A stretch of 64,000 nt of DNA, from assembly GCA_034770075.1 (NCBI GenBank), contig CM068379.1:15561506-15625505 (forward strand), written 5' to 3'. Shown piece after piece: positions 22,734 to 33,996 of this stretch. Every line of letters begins with the position of its first letter. Position 1 is the stretch's first letter. The DNA comes from Aralia elata (taxonomy: Eukaryota; Streptophyta; Magnoliopsida; Apiales; Araliaceae). Below the pieces are notes generated by a model. It made no database searches and was not told where the DNA came from. It saw only the letters and a list, made by a program, of their open reading frames with translations. Both the position numbers and the translations under genes were made by a program.

Positions 22734-23662
22734 TTCTCGCCAAATATAGAAAAATGTCATTTGCAACAAATATGGATTGAATTCTCTATTTTTGTTACAT
22801 GAAATGGATGCTCTTAATACTTAAAAAACCATCAAATCTATGGAAAGCTATTGTGGGCGTTGGTCCTGATATTGGTTGTGAAAAACTCATGAATGAGAAA
22901 AGTTGGAACTGGAAATTAATTAAGAAACGACGACCGAATTAGATTTTGGGCAGACATATCTTTGGAAAGGGGATATGAAGTTGTCTCGAGTGTTTCCAAG
23001 ATTATTTAGAATCACTCCATCTCAAGGCCATGATGACAAAAATATATTTAAGTGAAGAATTGGATGATCAACTAGTATATATAGAATCACAGTAATGAAG
23101 GGAGTTTAACACTGAAAACAGTGTTGCATGTTGTTGGAGAAAAAGATTGGAAACCTATATATATTGGCCTGAACATAAATTAATTTGGAATAAATATTGT
23201 ATTCCCATGAAGATATATTAGAGCTTTCTTATAGTTAGCATCCCTGCATGGGAGCTATAACTACTAAAGATTTCTTGCTAATATGATCAGGAGTCACAGT
23301 GAGTTTGGGTTGTGTTTGGGTGCAACGAATTGAAGGGATCGAATTTGCAACTCGTGTGTTATTGGAGTGTCCGAGGGCATGAAGAATTTGGATGGCCATC
23401 CATCACTGGTGGCCTGCGGATAATTAAGTTTTGTGATGCCTAATTCTTTGAGTACTCTGTTACGTTATACGGATGTAGATTACATGCCAGCTAGTTCAAG
23501 ATTGAAGAAATGGTGGCTCATTATTCTTGCGTATACGTGGTGGACCATTTGGGAAGGAAGAAATAATAGAATTTTTTAAAAAGAGATTGGGTGCTGGAAT
23601 GATGCTGTAGAAATCATCAAATATAGGTCTCTTAGGTAATGGGGTTTAGCTCAAGGTCTAGC
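22734..23662 (+). pseudogene. LINE (L1-like) 3' ORF2 remnant
   Basis: Conceptual translation in shifting frames gives LINE ORF2 C-terminal signatures: SRVFPRLFRIT near 22985, LLECPRA and RIWMAIHHWW near 23355-23410 (the zf-RVT region), and AYTWWTIWEGRNNRIF near 23530-23580. These follow the RT domain in plant L1 elements. No RT or endonuclease domain remains on this side; the upstream end abuts the Tat element TSD. It would have encoded the nicking and reverse transcription enzyme of the LINE. Heavily mutated. Confidence 0.65.
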
Positions 23663-25334
23663 TATCGGGGTACTCCTCGAATCTTATTCAAAGATGAAGT
23701 TGAAGTATTTGGAGATTCGTGTCAAGGGACAAATTGTTAGAATATTCCTCGAATCCTATTGAGAAAATGATTGCTAATATGGAAAGGAAGAACTTTTATT
23801 TTTAATAGGAATATTATTTTTGAAAATGAGTTTATTTGTAGTAGGAGTTTTATTTTAAAAGTGTCCTATTTTGAATAGGAAAAGGAGAATTGTGAGTTAT
23901 TCTATAAATAAAGTTTTATATTTAGTTGTTGAAGTGTAGCACAACCAAAAGTCATGTAGCATCCTACGAGTTAAGAGAGGGCGTGAGTGAGTTTTGTGTT
24001 TGTGTGGAGGAGAGGATTTTTGTAACTTTTATATTCCGTGCAAAAAAATTGTATGGGTGGGATGGTTTTACAGCTTTTAGTCCATACAAAAAGATGTGTT
24101 GCGGTATTGTGAAACCTCAAGTTTCAGGGCATAAAATTTAGGAGGATTATTGTAAGCTCATTATTTTAATATAGTGGAGATTTGGAGTTTAGCCTATGAT
24201 TTTTCTCTTTAAGGGTTTTTCACATTAAATCTTGTGTTGTTTTATCTCTCTTTATTTTATTTTGTGGTTTGCGTTGACTTAATTTCCAACAAGTGGTATC
24301 AGAGCTAGGTTGATTAGATCTATGGTAGAGGGGAATTAGTCCCATTAGTGTGACAAATAAAGAGAATGAAGAATGAAGGACTTGGAGTTGAGTTGAGTTT
24401 CATCATGATGAGGATGAATAAGAGATTTTGCAGTTATGAAAGATCACTGTTGCGGTCGCTTGATGATGAAATTAATGGAGATGCTGATGAAGATGACAAC
24501 AACGATGCTGATGGTGATGCTATTGAAGAATATGATAATGTTAAAGAAGAAGATGATGATTGTGATTATGATGTAAAGGATGCGGATGACGCAAATAATG
24601 CGTATATTGCGGATAACGAGGATAATGCAAACAATGCGAATAATGCAGATAATGGTAGCGACTACAACAACGGTGAAAGTGATGAAGTTGAAGTACTGTT
24701 TGCGGATTCGAGTCGAGGGAGAAATTGTTGGAATATTCCTCGAATCCTATTGAGAGATGAAGTTGAAGTATTTGGGGATTCGTGTCAAGTGAGAAATTGT
24801 TGGGATATTTCTCGAATCCTATTGAGAAAATGATTGCTAATATGGAAAGGAAGAACTCCTATTTTTAATAGGAATATTATTTTGGAAATGAGTCTATTTG
24901 TAGTAGGAGTTTTATTTTGGAAGTGTCCTATTTTAAATAGGAAAATGAGAATTGTGAGTTACTCTAAAAATAAAGTCTATAGCACAACCAAAAGTCATGT
25001 AGCATCCTAAGAGTTGAGAGAGGGTGTGAGTGAGTTTTGTGTTTGTGTGAGGAAGAGGGTTTTTACAGCTTTTATATTCCGTGCAAAAAAGTTGTATTAT
25101 GGGTGGGAGGGTTTTGCAATCCATGCAAAAAGTTGTGTCGCGGTATTGTAAAACCTCAAGTTTTAGGGCGTAAAATTTGAAGGGATTATTGTAAGCCCAT
25201 TATTTTGATATAATGGAGATTCGGAGTTTAGCCTGTGATTTTCCCTTTAAAAGTTTTTCATATTAAATCTTATATTGTTTTATCTCTCTTTATTTTATTT
25301 TATTGTGTGATTTGCGTTGACTTAATTCCCAACA
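23663..25334 (+). mobile_element. Small non-autonomous copia-type LTR element
   Basis: Direct repeats at 23663-24291 and 24726-25334 flank only about 430 bp. Right after the first repeat comes TGGTATCAGAGC (24294), the classic PBS for initiator tRNA-Met, and a purine-rich tract (GTCGAGGGAGAAAT) precedes the second. LTRs end in CCAACA. The first LTR starts TATCGG instead of TGTTGG. Flanking pentamers (CTAGC and TTAAC) do not match well, so the TSD is not confirmed. The element sits in the LINE remnant. No gag-pol is present. Confidence 0.75.
24366..24833 (+). CDS. Acidic low-complexity ORF in the copia-type element
   Basis: A 155-residue open frame extends from just after the PBS across the start of the 3' LTR. 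It is rich in Asp, Asn and Glu with repeated words such as NANNADN and DADDANNAY. I do not recognise a family. It may be an internal remnant of the acidic linker often seen in copia polyproteins, or simply a codon-repeat expansion (GATGAT/AATAATGCG). Nothing shows that it is translated. Confidence 0.3.
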   Translation: MKNEGLGVELSFIMMRMNKRFCSYERSLLRSLDDEINGDADEDDNNDADGDAIEEYDNVKEEDDDCDYDVKDADDANNAYIADNEDNANNANNADNGSDYNNGESDEVEVLFADSSRGRNCWNIPRILLRDEVEVFGDSCQVRNCWDISRILLRK

Positions 25335-25560
25335 TTAACATCAGGTGTTAATAGTCATAGATGGGGTGTGGAACCTTGGATGGTTGTGGTGTAAGGGGAG
25401 TTTTCTCCTGTTTTGTTTTTCCTGTTGTTGTACTATATCCAAATCTTTAATTTTGGGTACAAATCTTGGTTTGTTTTTTAAAGTTCAATGAAATTACTTT
25501 GCTTCTCAAAAAAATTAAAATAAAATAAAAATAAGATCATTATTATATATTTTTTAAAAA
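25335..25560 (+). mobile_element. 3' end of the LINE remnant
   Basis: The sequence after the copia-type element continues with a T-rich 3' UTR typical of plant L1 elements (GTACTATATCC, then TTCAATGAAATTACTTTGCTT) and ends in an A-rich tail, AAAAAAATTAAAATAAAATAAAAA. It is likely the tail of the LINE at 22734-23662, split by the insertion. The inference rests on order and tail structure only. Confidence 0.55.
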
Positions 25561-27349
25561 TAACTTGAGACATTTTTTCAAACACAAAATTAACATAGAT
25601 TCATTTAGTTTTAGTTAATACAATAATGAATATTATAAATTATATATCTAAAAAGTAATACTAATTATAATATTAATTATTTCGTAATTTTTAATGAATT
25701 TTATTAATTTTGAGTTTGAAAATAACTTTTAAAAGTAAATAATTATCTTATAATTTTGAACGGAGAAAGTATGAATCTATCATGCACATGTATATGAGAA
25801 AAACTTATGTGCTAGATAATCTTTTCGTAAGAGCCGGTTCTTTTGAGTATGTGTCAGACCTTGATCTTGTAGTCATGTAAAAGACGAATTTTTGACTAAG
25901 ACAAAAGATTTAGAGAAAATTAATTAACCACTTTTCTGAAATATAATAGCTAGTTTACCGCATGATGATGATCACTAGTGCAACTAAAGTGAGTCTTAGC
26001 ACAAATAACAATACTATATTTCCAACTGGGCAATGCTATGGTTTACCGCTATATTTTCATTGTAGAATAATTATTCGATCCTTTTTCTTCTTTGAATCAT
26101 GATTCAATCAAAAAAAAAATAGTTATTTTAATCAATAACTTCAATGAAATAGAAATACTTTCTTTAGTCGGTACACGTTCGGTGTTTACATTCAACAGGG
26201 ACAGAACTAATACAAGATATAATTAATTTCCACCAATCCCCAATTAGGTTCGTCACCTTGCTGGTAATAATAACAATAATAACAACGTACTGGAACCCTT
26301 ATTGGGGATATAGGAGAGTTTTGACGGGATAACACTAAAGTTATAAACCTCAACGATGCAATATGTAGTCAGGTACAAAAGATAATTGCATTCATATATG
26401 CATAACCTAACTTCGGCACCACACAACTTAATAACTAATTAGACATACCTAACATAAGTTAATTATACGTAATATGAAATATATCAAATCTTCTAATAAT
26501 AATATCTAAAATATTCCCACAGAATTAGAAAAAAGAAAAAGTTTTCGAACACGTTAAAAAAGTGGTGGATTGGTTCAAATTGACTTGGATACACGGTCAA
26601 AAAAGACATAAAACGAAAGCGAATTGTGGTAGATATGTGGGACATGCTAGCATGTGTGCATCAGTACAAGACAGCCTGATTCAAGATAGAAAATGGGAAT
26701 ATTTGAATATATATTAGACCAAAAATAATTAATTGCATATTACTTGGATACACGGCCATCAGTACCATTAGCTCGCTAGGCTTTGTATATTAAGATCAAT
26801 TTTGGTCAAAATTAAAGGCTAGTTAATTACAATGAGTTGTTAGTGTTTAAACCATCAAAATCATACCAAAAATCTTCCTAATTAATTAGCCTATATATAT
26901 ATATATATATTCAAAGATCACTTAATTAGTTAAAATATTTAAAGTAGGCTGTTTTGATGCAATTTGACTATTCAATTATTTTGTCTAATCAGTGTGGACA
27001 AAGCATGTTACCCTGTACATAGCCTTTTGTCAATTTGTAATCACTTCAAGTTTGTTTGAATTTTTGACTTGTGAAATTTGTAGGGGAGCTGAGCCTACCT
27101 ACCATCACCTTCAAAACTCCCTTTTATGGATCTCTTGTCTTCTCCATGTTTCTTTGACTTTGATAAAAAGTATTTCCACAATTTGCGTTAAAGAAGATTT
27201 TACAGATATATATACAGATATAAGATTTGTATTGAACTAATGTAAAACTTCTAAAATGACATTTCATGTCCAAAGTATAGTCTTTATCATAAATCATGCA
27301 CATGCTTAAACCCTTTGGTACTTAGATATATCCATCATCTGATATTGAT

Positions 27350-27388
<39 letters not shown>

Positions 27389-28000
27389 GTCTTATGCTAA
27401 AAACACAATTACTATCTTTATTGCTCATTTGATTTGATCTTAATTGCAACAGAATAATTAGCTCATTGGTGATTGAATTGTCCGTTGCAAATAAGCTAAT
27501 TTTTGGTAGTGATTAATGGTCAATGGCCAAGTGCTATGTACTCGTGCATGGAACAAAGTTTGATTTGAATTCACAGTTCACAGCAAACGTTTTTACTAGT
27601 TCTTCAGACGAATAAGATTATAATTAAAGATGCTTGTTTTTTGATCAATTAACGAAGCAACCGAGTTTATTCCCCATCTTAAATAAAGAGTTCTCCTTCT
27701 TAGTTCACTTCTTATTATCTATTATGACGTCAAATATGTCATGGTATATGGAAATTATGTTTTAAAGTGTAGAATTTTTCAAGTTTGTTATCACAACTTC
27801 CTCACAATCTCATGCCATTACTTCTCCACATATAGATCATAATCATGTTGATTCACCAATTTGGAGGCATGTAATTAATAGTATGTTAAAGCTATTTTCA
27901 GTCAAATCCTATGTTGAATGAAGATCAAACAATATAATTTCTAAATCAATAAATGGATCAAACAACAAACAAATTACCTATGAGCTATGAATTATAAGTA
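25561..28000. other. AT-rich intergenic DNA
   Basis: No gene is supported. A Stowaway-like remnant lies at about 25640-25775 (right end TTTTGAACGGAGAAAGTA). TA microsatellites are at about 26895-26915 and 27350-27385. No named repeat or RNA gene was found in the rest. Confidence 0.6.
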
Positions 28001-28010
28001 TATTTATTTA

Positions 28011-29578
28011 GGGCTAAATACACATCTGTTACATTAAATATTATCAAATTAATAATTCGGCCCCCAAAGTAATTGGGCTTACAAATTGCTACATAAACTA
28101 TTTTTCGGTGAAATTGGCCGAAATACCCGATCCGGGTAGTAACCCAATTAGTTTTATACAGTTTGACCGTATTCAGATACATGTTGACTTCATTAAAAAA
28201 AATTAAAATACTTCTAAATACAATTAATCCCAAATTAAAATACTTCTAAATACAATTATCATTATGAATAATAACTTTACCAATATATTTCATGATCATT
28301 AACGTTAAATATTGTATATAAAAATAAATTATAACAAAACTAAATAACATTTAGATGAAATTATATAAACAAAATTGGTTTTACCCTTTTAACCATTAGT
28401 GTTGCTTATCTAATTAATTATCAATCCAACCACCAACAGCAGTAGTTCACCCACCAACACCACCAGTTTGGCCATACACCACCAACACCATCACCACCAG
28501 TCCACCCAACACCACCACCAATGCCATCCATTTTCTCTGCCTCCTACTCCTATCCCGTATATGCTAGCTCCTCTCTCTTCTCTCTCTATTGAAAAGTCTC
28601 TCATATATACAATTCGAGAGTGAGTTCTATATTTTCTAGAATGAGATTGTACTTGATTTTGTGCTCAAATCTATCTATTAAAAGGTGAGAATTTGAATAT
28701 TGTGTTGTGATTGTGAAGTTGGAGATAAGATTGGAGCCAAAAATAAGATTAGAGATAGCACCGGCCTTGGGCTAAAGCCTAAGGTGCCCGGACTTTAGGC
28801 CCACTAAAATTGACAAATTTTTAGGGCCCCAAGAGGTATTTATGTTATGTATATATATACCCAAACAAAAGAGCCCAACCCACGTTAGTTTAAATTTAAA
28901 GGCCTACAAAAAATTTACCCAATGAAATAGGCTAAAATCTTAATAGCAATTTGCAAAGGCCCATTTTTTTTGTTATCGCTGTAAGCCCTTAAAAACTCAG
29001 GACCAGCCCTGATTAGAGAGTGAGATCTATAGTCGCAAAAATTTTGCAAATTTTAAGGTGGAGATTATGATAATGGTGGTTTTGATTTGAAGGGTTTCGA
29101 GAGATGGGGATGATGGTGACTTCGATTTTAAGGGTTTTGATGGTGGGGATGATGGTGGTTGTGAATTTAAGGGTTTCAAGAGGTGCAAATCACTCTCACG
29201 GTTGCCGGCGAAATCTCTCCTTTAATTCCGTATTATTTGCAAGTCATTCCATGGTGGTTGTGACGATGGTGGTTTTTTAAATTATTTTTTTTTAACATTA
29301 TTAAGTCTTTAAATTAGATATTATAGAAATAATTCTTTAAATTAATTTTTTTATTGTTTAATAAAATCAAATCATATAAGAATACGTACGGTCAAATTGT
29401 ATAAAATCAAATGAGTTACCGACAAATAGAGTATTCTGATCAATTTTTGTCGAAAAATAATTTTAGGGTCAATATTGTATACAATAAGATAGTTTATGTA
29501 ATAATTTATAAACTCAATTATTTTGGAAGACGAATTATAAATTTAATAATATTTGGTGTAAAAGAAATGCATTTAGTC
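28011..29578. mobile_element. MULE-like element with long TIRs and 10-bp TSD
   Basis: The left arm (about 28011-28250) is an imperfect reverse complement of the right arm (about 29345-29578). Ends read GGGCTAAATACAC on the left and, on the - strand, GACTAAATGCAT on the right. TATTTATTTA flanks both ends (28001-28010 and 29579-29588). Long TIRs plus a 9-10 bp TSD point to Mutator-like elements. No transposase is visible. The interior has CCACCA-rich and GATGGTGGT-rich stretches of unknown origin, so a captured host fragment (Pack-MULE) is possible. Confidence 0.75.
28756..29011. mobile_element. hAT MITE nested in the MULE-like element
   Basis: ATTAGAGA flanks both sides (28748-28755 and 29012-29019), the 8-bp TSD of hAT elements. 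The right end reads GGACCAGCCCTG and the left end TAGCACCGGCC, which is a mutated version of the inverted terminus. 256 bp, non-coding. Nesting shows it arrived after the surrounding MULE. Confidence 0.8.
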
Positions 29579-30256
29579 TATTTATTTAGGAGTAAAAACA
29601 AGAGCAAAGGTAATCATAGCATAGAAAAGAATAATGCACAAACCCTGACTCTATTGTTGTTTTGGTGTCAAACCCTAATATTCCATTGGTGACTTTATAT
29701 TGACAGCAAAAGATTCCCTCCCATGAGATTTTGACTGTTCAATTGGAAAATCGTACAAGAAGGGAATTGTGATACTAACAGGACAAAAAGTATGAGAATA
29801 GTGCAACTATTTTATTTAAAATTTATATTGTGATTTCTCACCTATATAAATAATGAGGGAACATTTATTCAAATTAATTAATTATCCCGCCCTTAAACTT
29901 TTTTGTCCCGTTGATATCAACAGATCTAAAGTATTATTGCAAAATTTTGATTCCTGGCATGAACTGTGCGAGTGTGATGAGCAAGTGCCTTTTCTCTCTC
30001 TCTCTCTCTCTTAGGGGGCAGATTGGTGTTTACATAACCTCTCAATCAAAACTCATTTTGTGTATTTTTTGTCTAAAGTAATGTAGGACCCCACCAAGTG
30101 TGTAATGATTCGCATGGGACCAGAGCTATTTATGCTCGAGATTTCAGCATAATTGGAGCCATTTATGCTCGAGATTTCGGGGTAATTACGAATTTAATGT
30201 GACGCGTGATTCACGAACTTAAAAATGTTTAAATAAAGATAACTATAACTTATATA

Positions 30257-30517
30257 TCACTCCGTTTCAAATTAATTGTATTTTTAGAATTTTTTAAAGT
30301 CAAATTGACTATTTTTAAAACTATTTTTTTTTACTATTTTTGCTAATATATAGGTGAAGATATTATAACCAAAAGAAAGTATATACAATTTATTACTAAT
30401 TTCAATTTTTATAATTTTAGAAATATATTTATATATGCTTAATTATTAATTTTAAAAATAGTCAATTTGACTTAAAAAAAGTTCTAAAAAAATAATTAAT
30501 TTGAGAGGGAGGGAGTA
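30257..30517. mobile_element. Stowaway MITE
   Basis: The left end CACTCCGTTTCAAATTAATTG and right end AATTAATTTGAGAGGGAGGGAG are complementary and flanked by TA. Internal arms contain AAAGTCAAATTGAC and its complement, so the whole 260 bp can fold on itself. Typical of Stowaway MITEs. Confidence 0.8.
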
Positions 30518-32273
30518 TAATGGATGACTTTTTATTAGATAATTAGGACTCACAAACACTTGGTTGTGTATCTATATATTTGGACTTATTATTATCTAGC
30601 TGTTTGGAGTGCAATAAGAATGAAAGTAACATGTTTTATTACTGTAAACAAATTGTGTGGAATGAAAATTTATTACTATTTTATTTGATGAGAATAATTA
30701 ACTATATAATTAAAAGTATAAATTTGATTTGGTTTCACAATTTTTTAATTCAATTTTCTTATTCTCATAAGTACTATCCAAATTTAATTTATATCAATAA
30801 AATATTATCTAAATTTAAAAATATTCTTATCGCTAATAGGAATAGAAAAATGAAGATATTTTTCTTTCCTATTCAAATTAGTATAAAGACTATTCAAATT
30901 TCTATCAATTAAATTTTAAAACTTTTTTTATAACAATTTTATGTGAAATAATATATCTTAACAATTTTTTTATAGGATAGTTATTTTATTGCAATTTTAT
31001 TAAGATATTAAAATATCAAAAAAAATTGCTTAATATATCACGCAATTTAACTTATTAAAACTTGAAAATTTACCAAATCACACGATAATTGTATTAATAA
31101 TCTATGTGATTTTTTTAAAATATAATAACTATAAAATTAGTTGAGAAATTATAGTGATTTTATTATTAAATAATTGTTATAACTAAATTAAAACTTATTA
31201 AAATTTGAGTTTCATAGTTATAATCAGATTAGAATTTTAAGTAAATTTTGTTAATATAAATGCTAATGTAGAATTCCACTAGAAACTTCAATAAAATTAA
31301 AATAATTGTTTGCTCATAATCATAACTAAATAAATTTATACTGCATTCAAATGTTTAACTTAATAATTGATCAAATGAACCTTTAATATATAATTCAACA
31401 ATTTATTATTTAAATAAATATTTAATAATTTAACAACTATAATTATCTTATCAAAATCATAATTAAATATTTATCTTACATTTAATTGATTATCTTAATA
31501 ATTGATATAGTAAATTATTATTCATATTGTCTGTGCTTCGCCGCACAAGGTTGATGAACTTATTTATTTTAATACATATTTTATCGTAAATTAGAATATT
31601 AAGTTTAATGACATAATAATATTCATCCAAATAATAGTAATAATAATATTACGTTGCACTTAAAAATAATTTTTGTGGTGTTATATGTGTACGGAGAAAA
31701 AATTAGAAAAATATATATCGGAGCCTTGGAGGGATTTGTGGTACATGATGAGAGAGAAAGGAAAAGAAAAAAAAAAAAGAAAGGAAGTGATGGGGGAAAA
31801 AGAAAAAGAAAAAAAGAAGATAACAAATTATGGTTATGGTGTTTTCTTTTCACTTTTTATTTATTTAAAGTAGAGAGAAAGTAGAGAGAGAATAGGAATC
31901 CATGTACTCCAAACACTCCCAGACAAATGAGCTTCAGAAGAGAAAAGCAACCTTTGCTTTGCTTTACGACCCACAAAAAAGTAGAGAAATTTCAAACCAC
32001 CATAAGAGAGAAAGCAAGCTTAGGAAATTGCGTGGTTACTAACACAACCCCATTGAAACTCTCTCTCTCACTCTCTCTAAAAAGACTTTCTCTCTCTCTA
32101 CAATGTTGTGTCTATATTTAGAGGGTAGGCTGGGGTGCAAGTTCAACCCCACACCTTCCTTCTTTTCCTCACAAAAAATCCCCCACCAAGATTAGCAGAT
32201 CAAATTTATGCCAATTCAAAAGGCAGGGTTTCATCATTTCATTTGTTGAGATAAAAGCAGTAGTTGTGGGGCT
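30518..32273. other. AT-rich intergenic DNA and upstream region of MIR160
   Basis: No protein gene is supported. The first 1.1 kb is very AT-rich. At 31530-31550 there is a short block, CTGTGCTTCGCCGCACA, with dyad symmetry. From about 31740 the sequence becomes purine-rich, then CT-rich (32055-32100). CTGGGGTGCAAGTTCAACCCCA near 32130 forms a short perfect stem. The CT-rich part is plausible promoter or leader sequence for the microRNA gene. Confidence 0.5.
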
Positions 32274-32280
32274 TATAAAA
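32274..32280 (+). promoter_or_regulatory. TATA box of the MIR160 gene (predicted)
   Basis: TATAAAA lies about 400 bases before the MIR160 mature strand, in GGGGCTTATAAAAACC, followed by CT-rich leader-like sequence. A transcription start near 32305-32312 is inferred. No other TATA-like word in this stretch has such a context. Confidence 0.5.
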
Positions 32281-32473
32281 ACCTTCATTTTGCCATTTCA
32301 TTTTGGCCCTCAATATGATCTTCTGAATCTCTTCCTTCTTCTTTCTCTTTCCTCCCAAATATATATTCCAAACCCTTTACTTATCCTTCTTCATCTTGCT
32401 TGCAGTGATCCTGATTTGAGGTAATTTGTTAGTTATAACTTGCATCTACTGGTCCAAAACATATCGGAAATGA

Positions 32474-32602
32474 TATTTGCGCTCCAAATTTCTCCATTTG
32501 TGAGGCGCAAACGGACAAATTTGGAGCACAAATATCCTTTCCATTGTGCTACAAATTTCCCTATTTGTTCAGCACAAATGGAGAAATTTCGAGCGCTTAA
32601 TT
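32474..32602 (+). repeat. Fold-back repeat just upstream of MIR160
   Basis: Left arm 32479-32534 (GCGCTCCAAATTTCTCCATTTGTG...) pairs with right arm about 32543-32597 (CAAATGGAGAAATTTCGAGCGC), with roughly 80 percent complementarity. The left arm is itself bounded by GCTCCAAATTT and AAATTTGGAGC, so the motif occurs four times in alternating orientation. It would lie inside the MIR160 primary transcript. Confidence 0.7.
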
Positions 32603-32681
32603 CCAAATATACATACATATGTTAAACAAATTTTTGAGCATGAATTAATACAATGGATACACACATAAAGATATACATATA

Positions 32682-32702
32682 TGCCTGGCTCCCTGTATGC
32701 CA
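32682..32702 (+). ncRNA. miR160: miR160 mature strand (5p)
   Basis: 21 nt starting with T, as preferred by AGO1, and identical by eye to the canonical plant miR160 (TGCCTGGCTCC...TATGCCA). Confidence 0.95.
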
Positions 32703-32741
32703 TTTGCAGATCCCACCGGCACATCGATGGCTCCGTGGATG

Positions 32742-32762
32742 GCGTATGAGGAGCCATGCATA
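32742..32762 (+). ncRNA. miR160 star strand (3p)
   Basis: 21 nt, GCGTATGAGGAGCC...GCATA, pairs with the mature strand leaving 2-nt 3' overhangs at both ends, as expected of DCL1 products. Confidence 0.9.
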
Positions 32763-32899
32763 TTCATTATATTGTGCGTATCTGTATAATTCATGTGGGC
32801 GTACATTTTATTTTATTTGTTGTGTGGTATTTTATGTGACATTAGTTACCTGATTGATTTACATTAATTTCTTAATATTATATCATGGAGGGTAATATT

Positions 32900-33779
32900 G
32901 TAATTTCCAAAGTCTGCACCAGGTAAACTATATATCTTCTTCTTATTGATCTACTTCTTTGTTAGGGTTTCTGTTTTCAAGATTTGATGTTTTCTTTGCA
33001 TATAAATAATAAGAAATAAGAACTAGCAAAATATTAGTACTACTGTACTGGGTATATATGATTCTGGGAAATGACTCCATCACCCAGAATTATCAGATTT
33101 ATTGTATGAGACTCACATCTTATCTGTACACGTGTAACAAGGGTACTGAACAATATGTTATAACTTAAATTTAACCCCCCATCTTCCAATGAAACATTTG
33201 ATGAAACTACTCAAATGGACTACAGTAGTATATAACAACATAAAAGTTACAAAACTCAGCTAGCCTATGGAAATTATTTCCCATCTAGGCCATGTTAATT
33301 AGTAATTATTTTCTATTACTATATAGTATACATTAAAATCCTACATAGCTCAACCAGATTGTACACTTTTTGTTCTCAAAAAGATTGTACACTGTTTTAT
33401 TAATCTGAAACCAAATCCACATATGCCCATATATAACATAATGTGTGTGTTTGTGTGTATATGCATACAGGTCATTGTATTAAATTATTAATATTCCTAA
33501 CCATATGATATATTACCCGATTAATATTGATTTTTAAAAAGTCAATTTTAAACATTTTTAAATTTAAAATTGAGTTAATTTATTTAATTTATGTCTATAT
33601 ATATATAATTGTGAATATCATAAACTACATAAAAAATACTACTAATTTATAAGATTTATTGTTTTGAAAACTTAAATGAATCATGTCAATTTTAAATTTA
33701 AAAATATTTTAAATTGACTTTTAATTAGAAAGTCAATAGTGATATTATAGTTTAGAACAGAAGGAGTATATCTCTCTTA
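32900..33779. other. AT-rich intergenic DNA with Stowaway-like remnant
   Basis: The 3' end of the MIR160 transcript probably falls near the start. A Stowaway-like remnant spans about 33530-33772: it has AAAGTCAATTTTAAA arms and the right end TTTAGAACAGAAGGAGTA. No coding sequence is supported. Confidence 0.5.
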
Positions 33780-33936
33780 ATTTTTTCCTTTAAATTGTCT
33801 AGCAAACCCTAGTTATATATGTTCTGTAGTAGTTTAATGAGAAATACCCATGTTTAGGAAATGCATATGGTATAAGTTTAAGCCCTATTTTAATCTTTGT
33901 AGCTAGGCCGTCTGTTTCATGTCACAAGCTGTAGAA

Positions 33937-33996
<60 letters not shown>

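Larger units (their letters stand above)
32676..32768 (+). ncRNA. MIR160: MIR160 precursor hairpin
   Basis: The hairpin contains the miR160 mature strand at 32682-32702 (begins TGCCTGGCTCC, ends TGTATGCCA) and the star strand at 32742-32762 (begins GCGTATGAGG, ends CCATGCATA). Pairing with 2-nt 3' overhangs gives 14 Watson-Crick pairs, three G:U pairs and two mismatches over 19 positions. The loop segment is about 39 nt. Both strand sequences and the short stem match the deeply conserved plant family. miR160 directs cleavage of ARF10/16/17 auxin response factor mRNAs, affecting auxin signalling (established knowledge). The mature sequence is intact, so the locus is probably functional. It is surrounded by transposons but not itself disrupted. 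Confidence 0.96.

Noticed and set aside
24294..24308. Reading the PBS-like word as a tRNA gene fragment
   Set aside because: Only the 12-base primer complement is present and it is placed exactly after an LTR end.
30580..30912. 110-residue frame in AT-rich DNA
   Set aside because: Ile/Asn/Lys/Phe-rich composition follows the base composition; no motif seen.
31623..31884. Overlapping frames on both strands upstream of MIR160
   Set aside because: They come from a purine/pyrimidine-rich tract.
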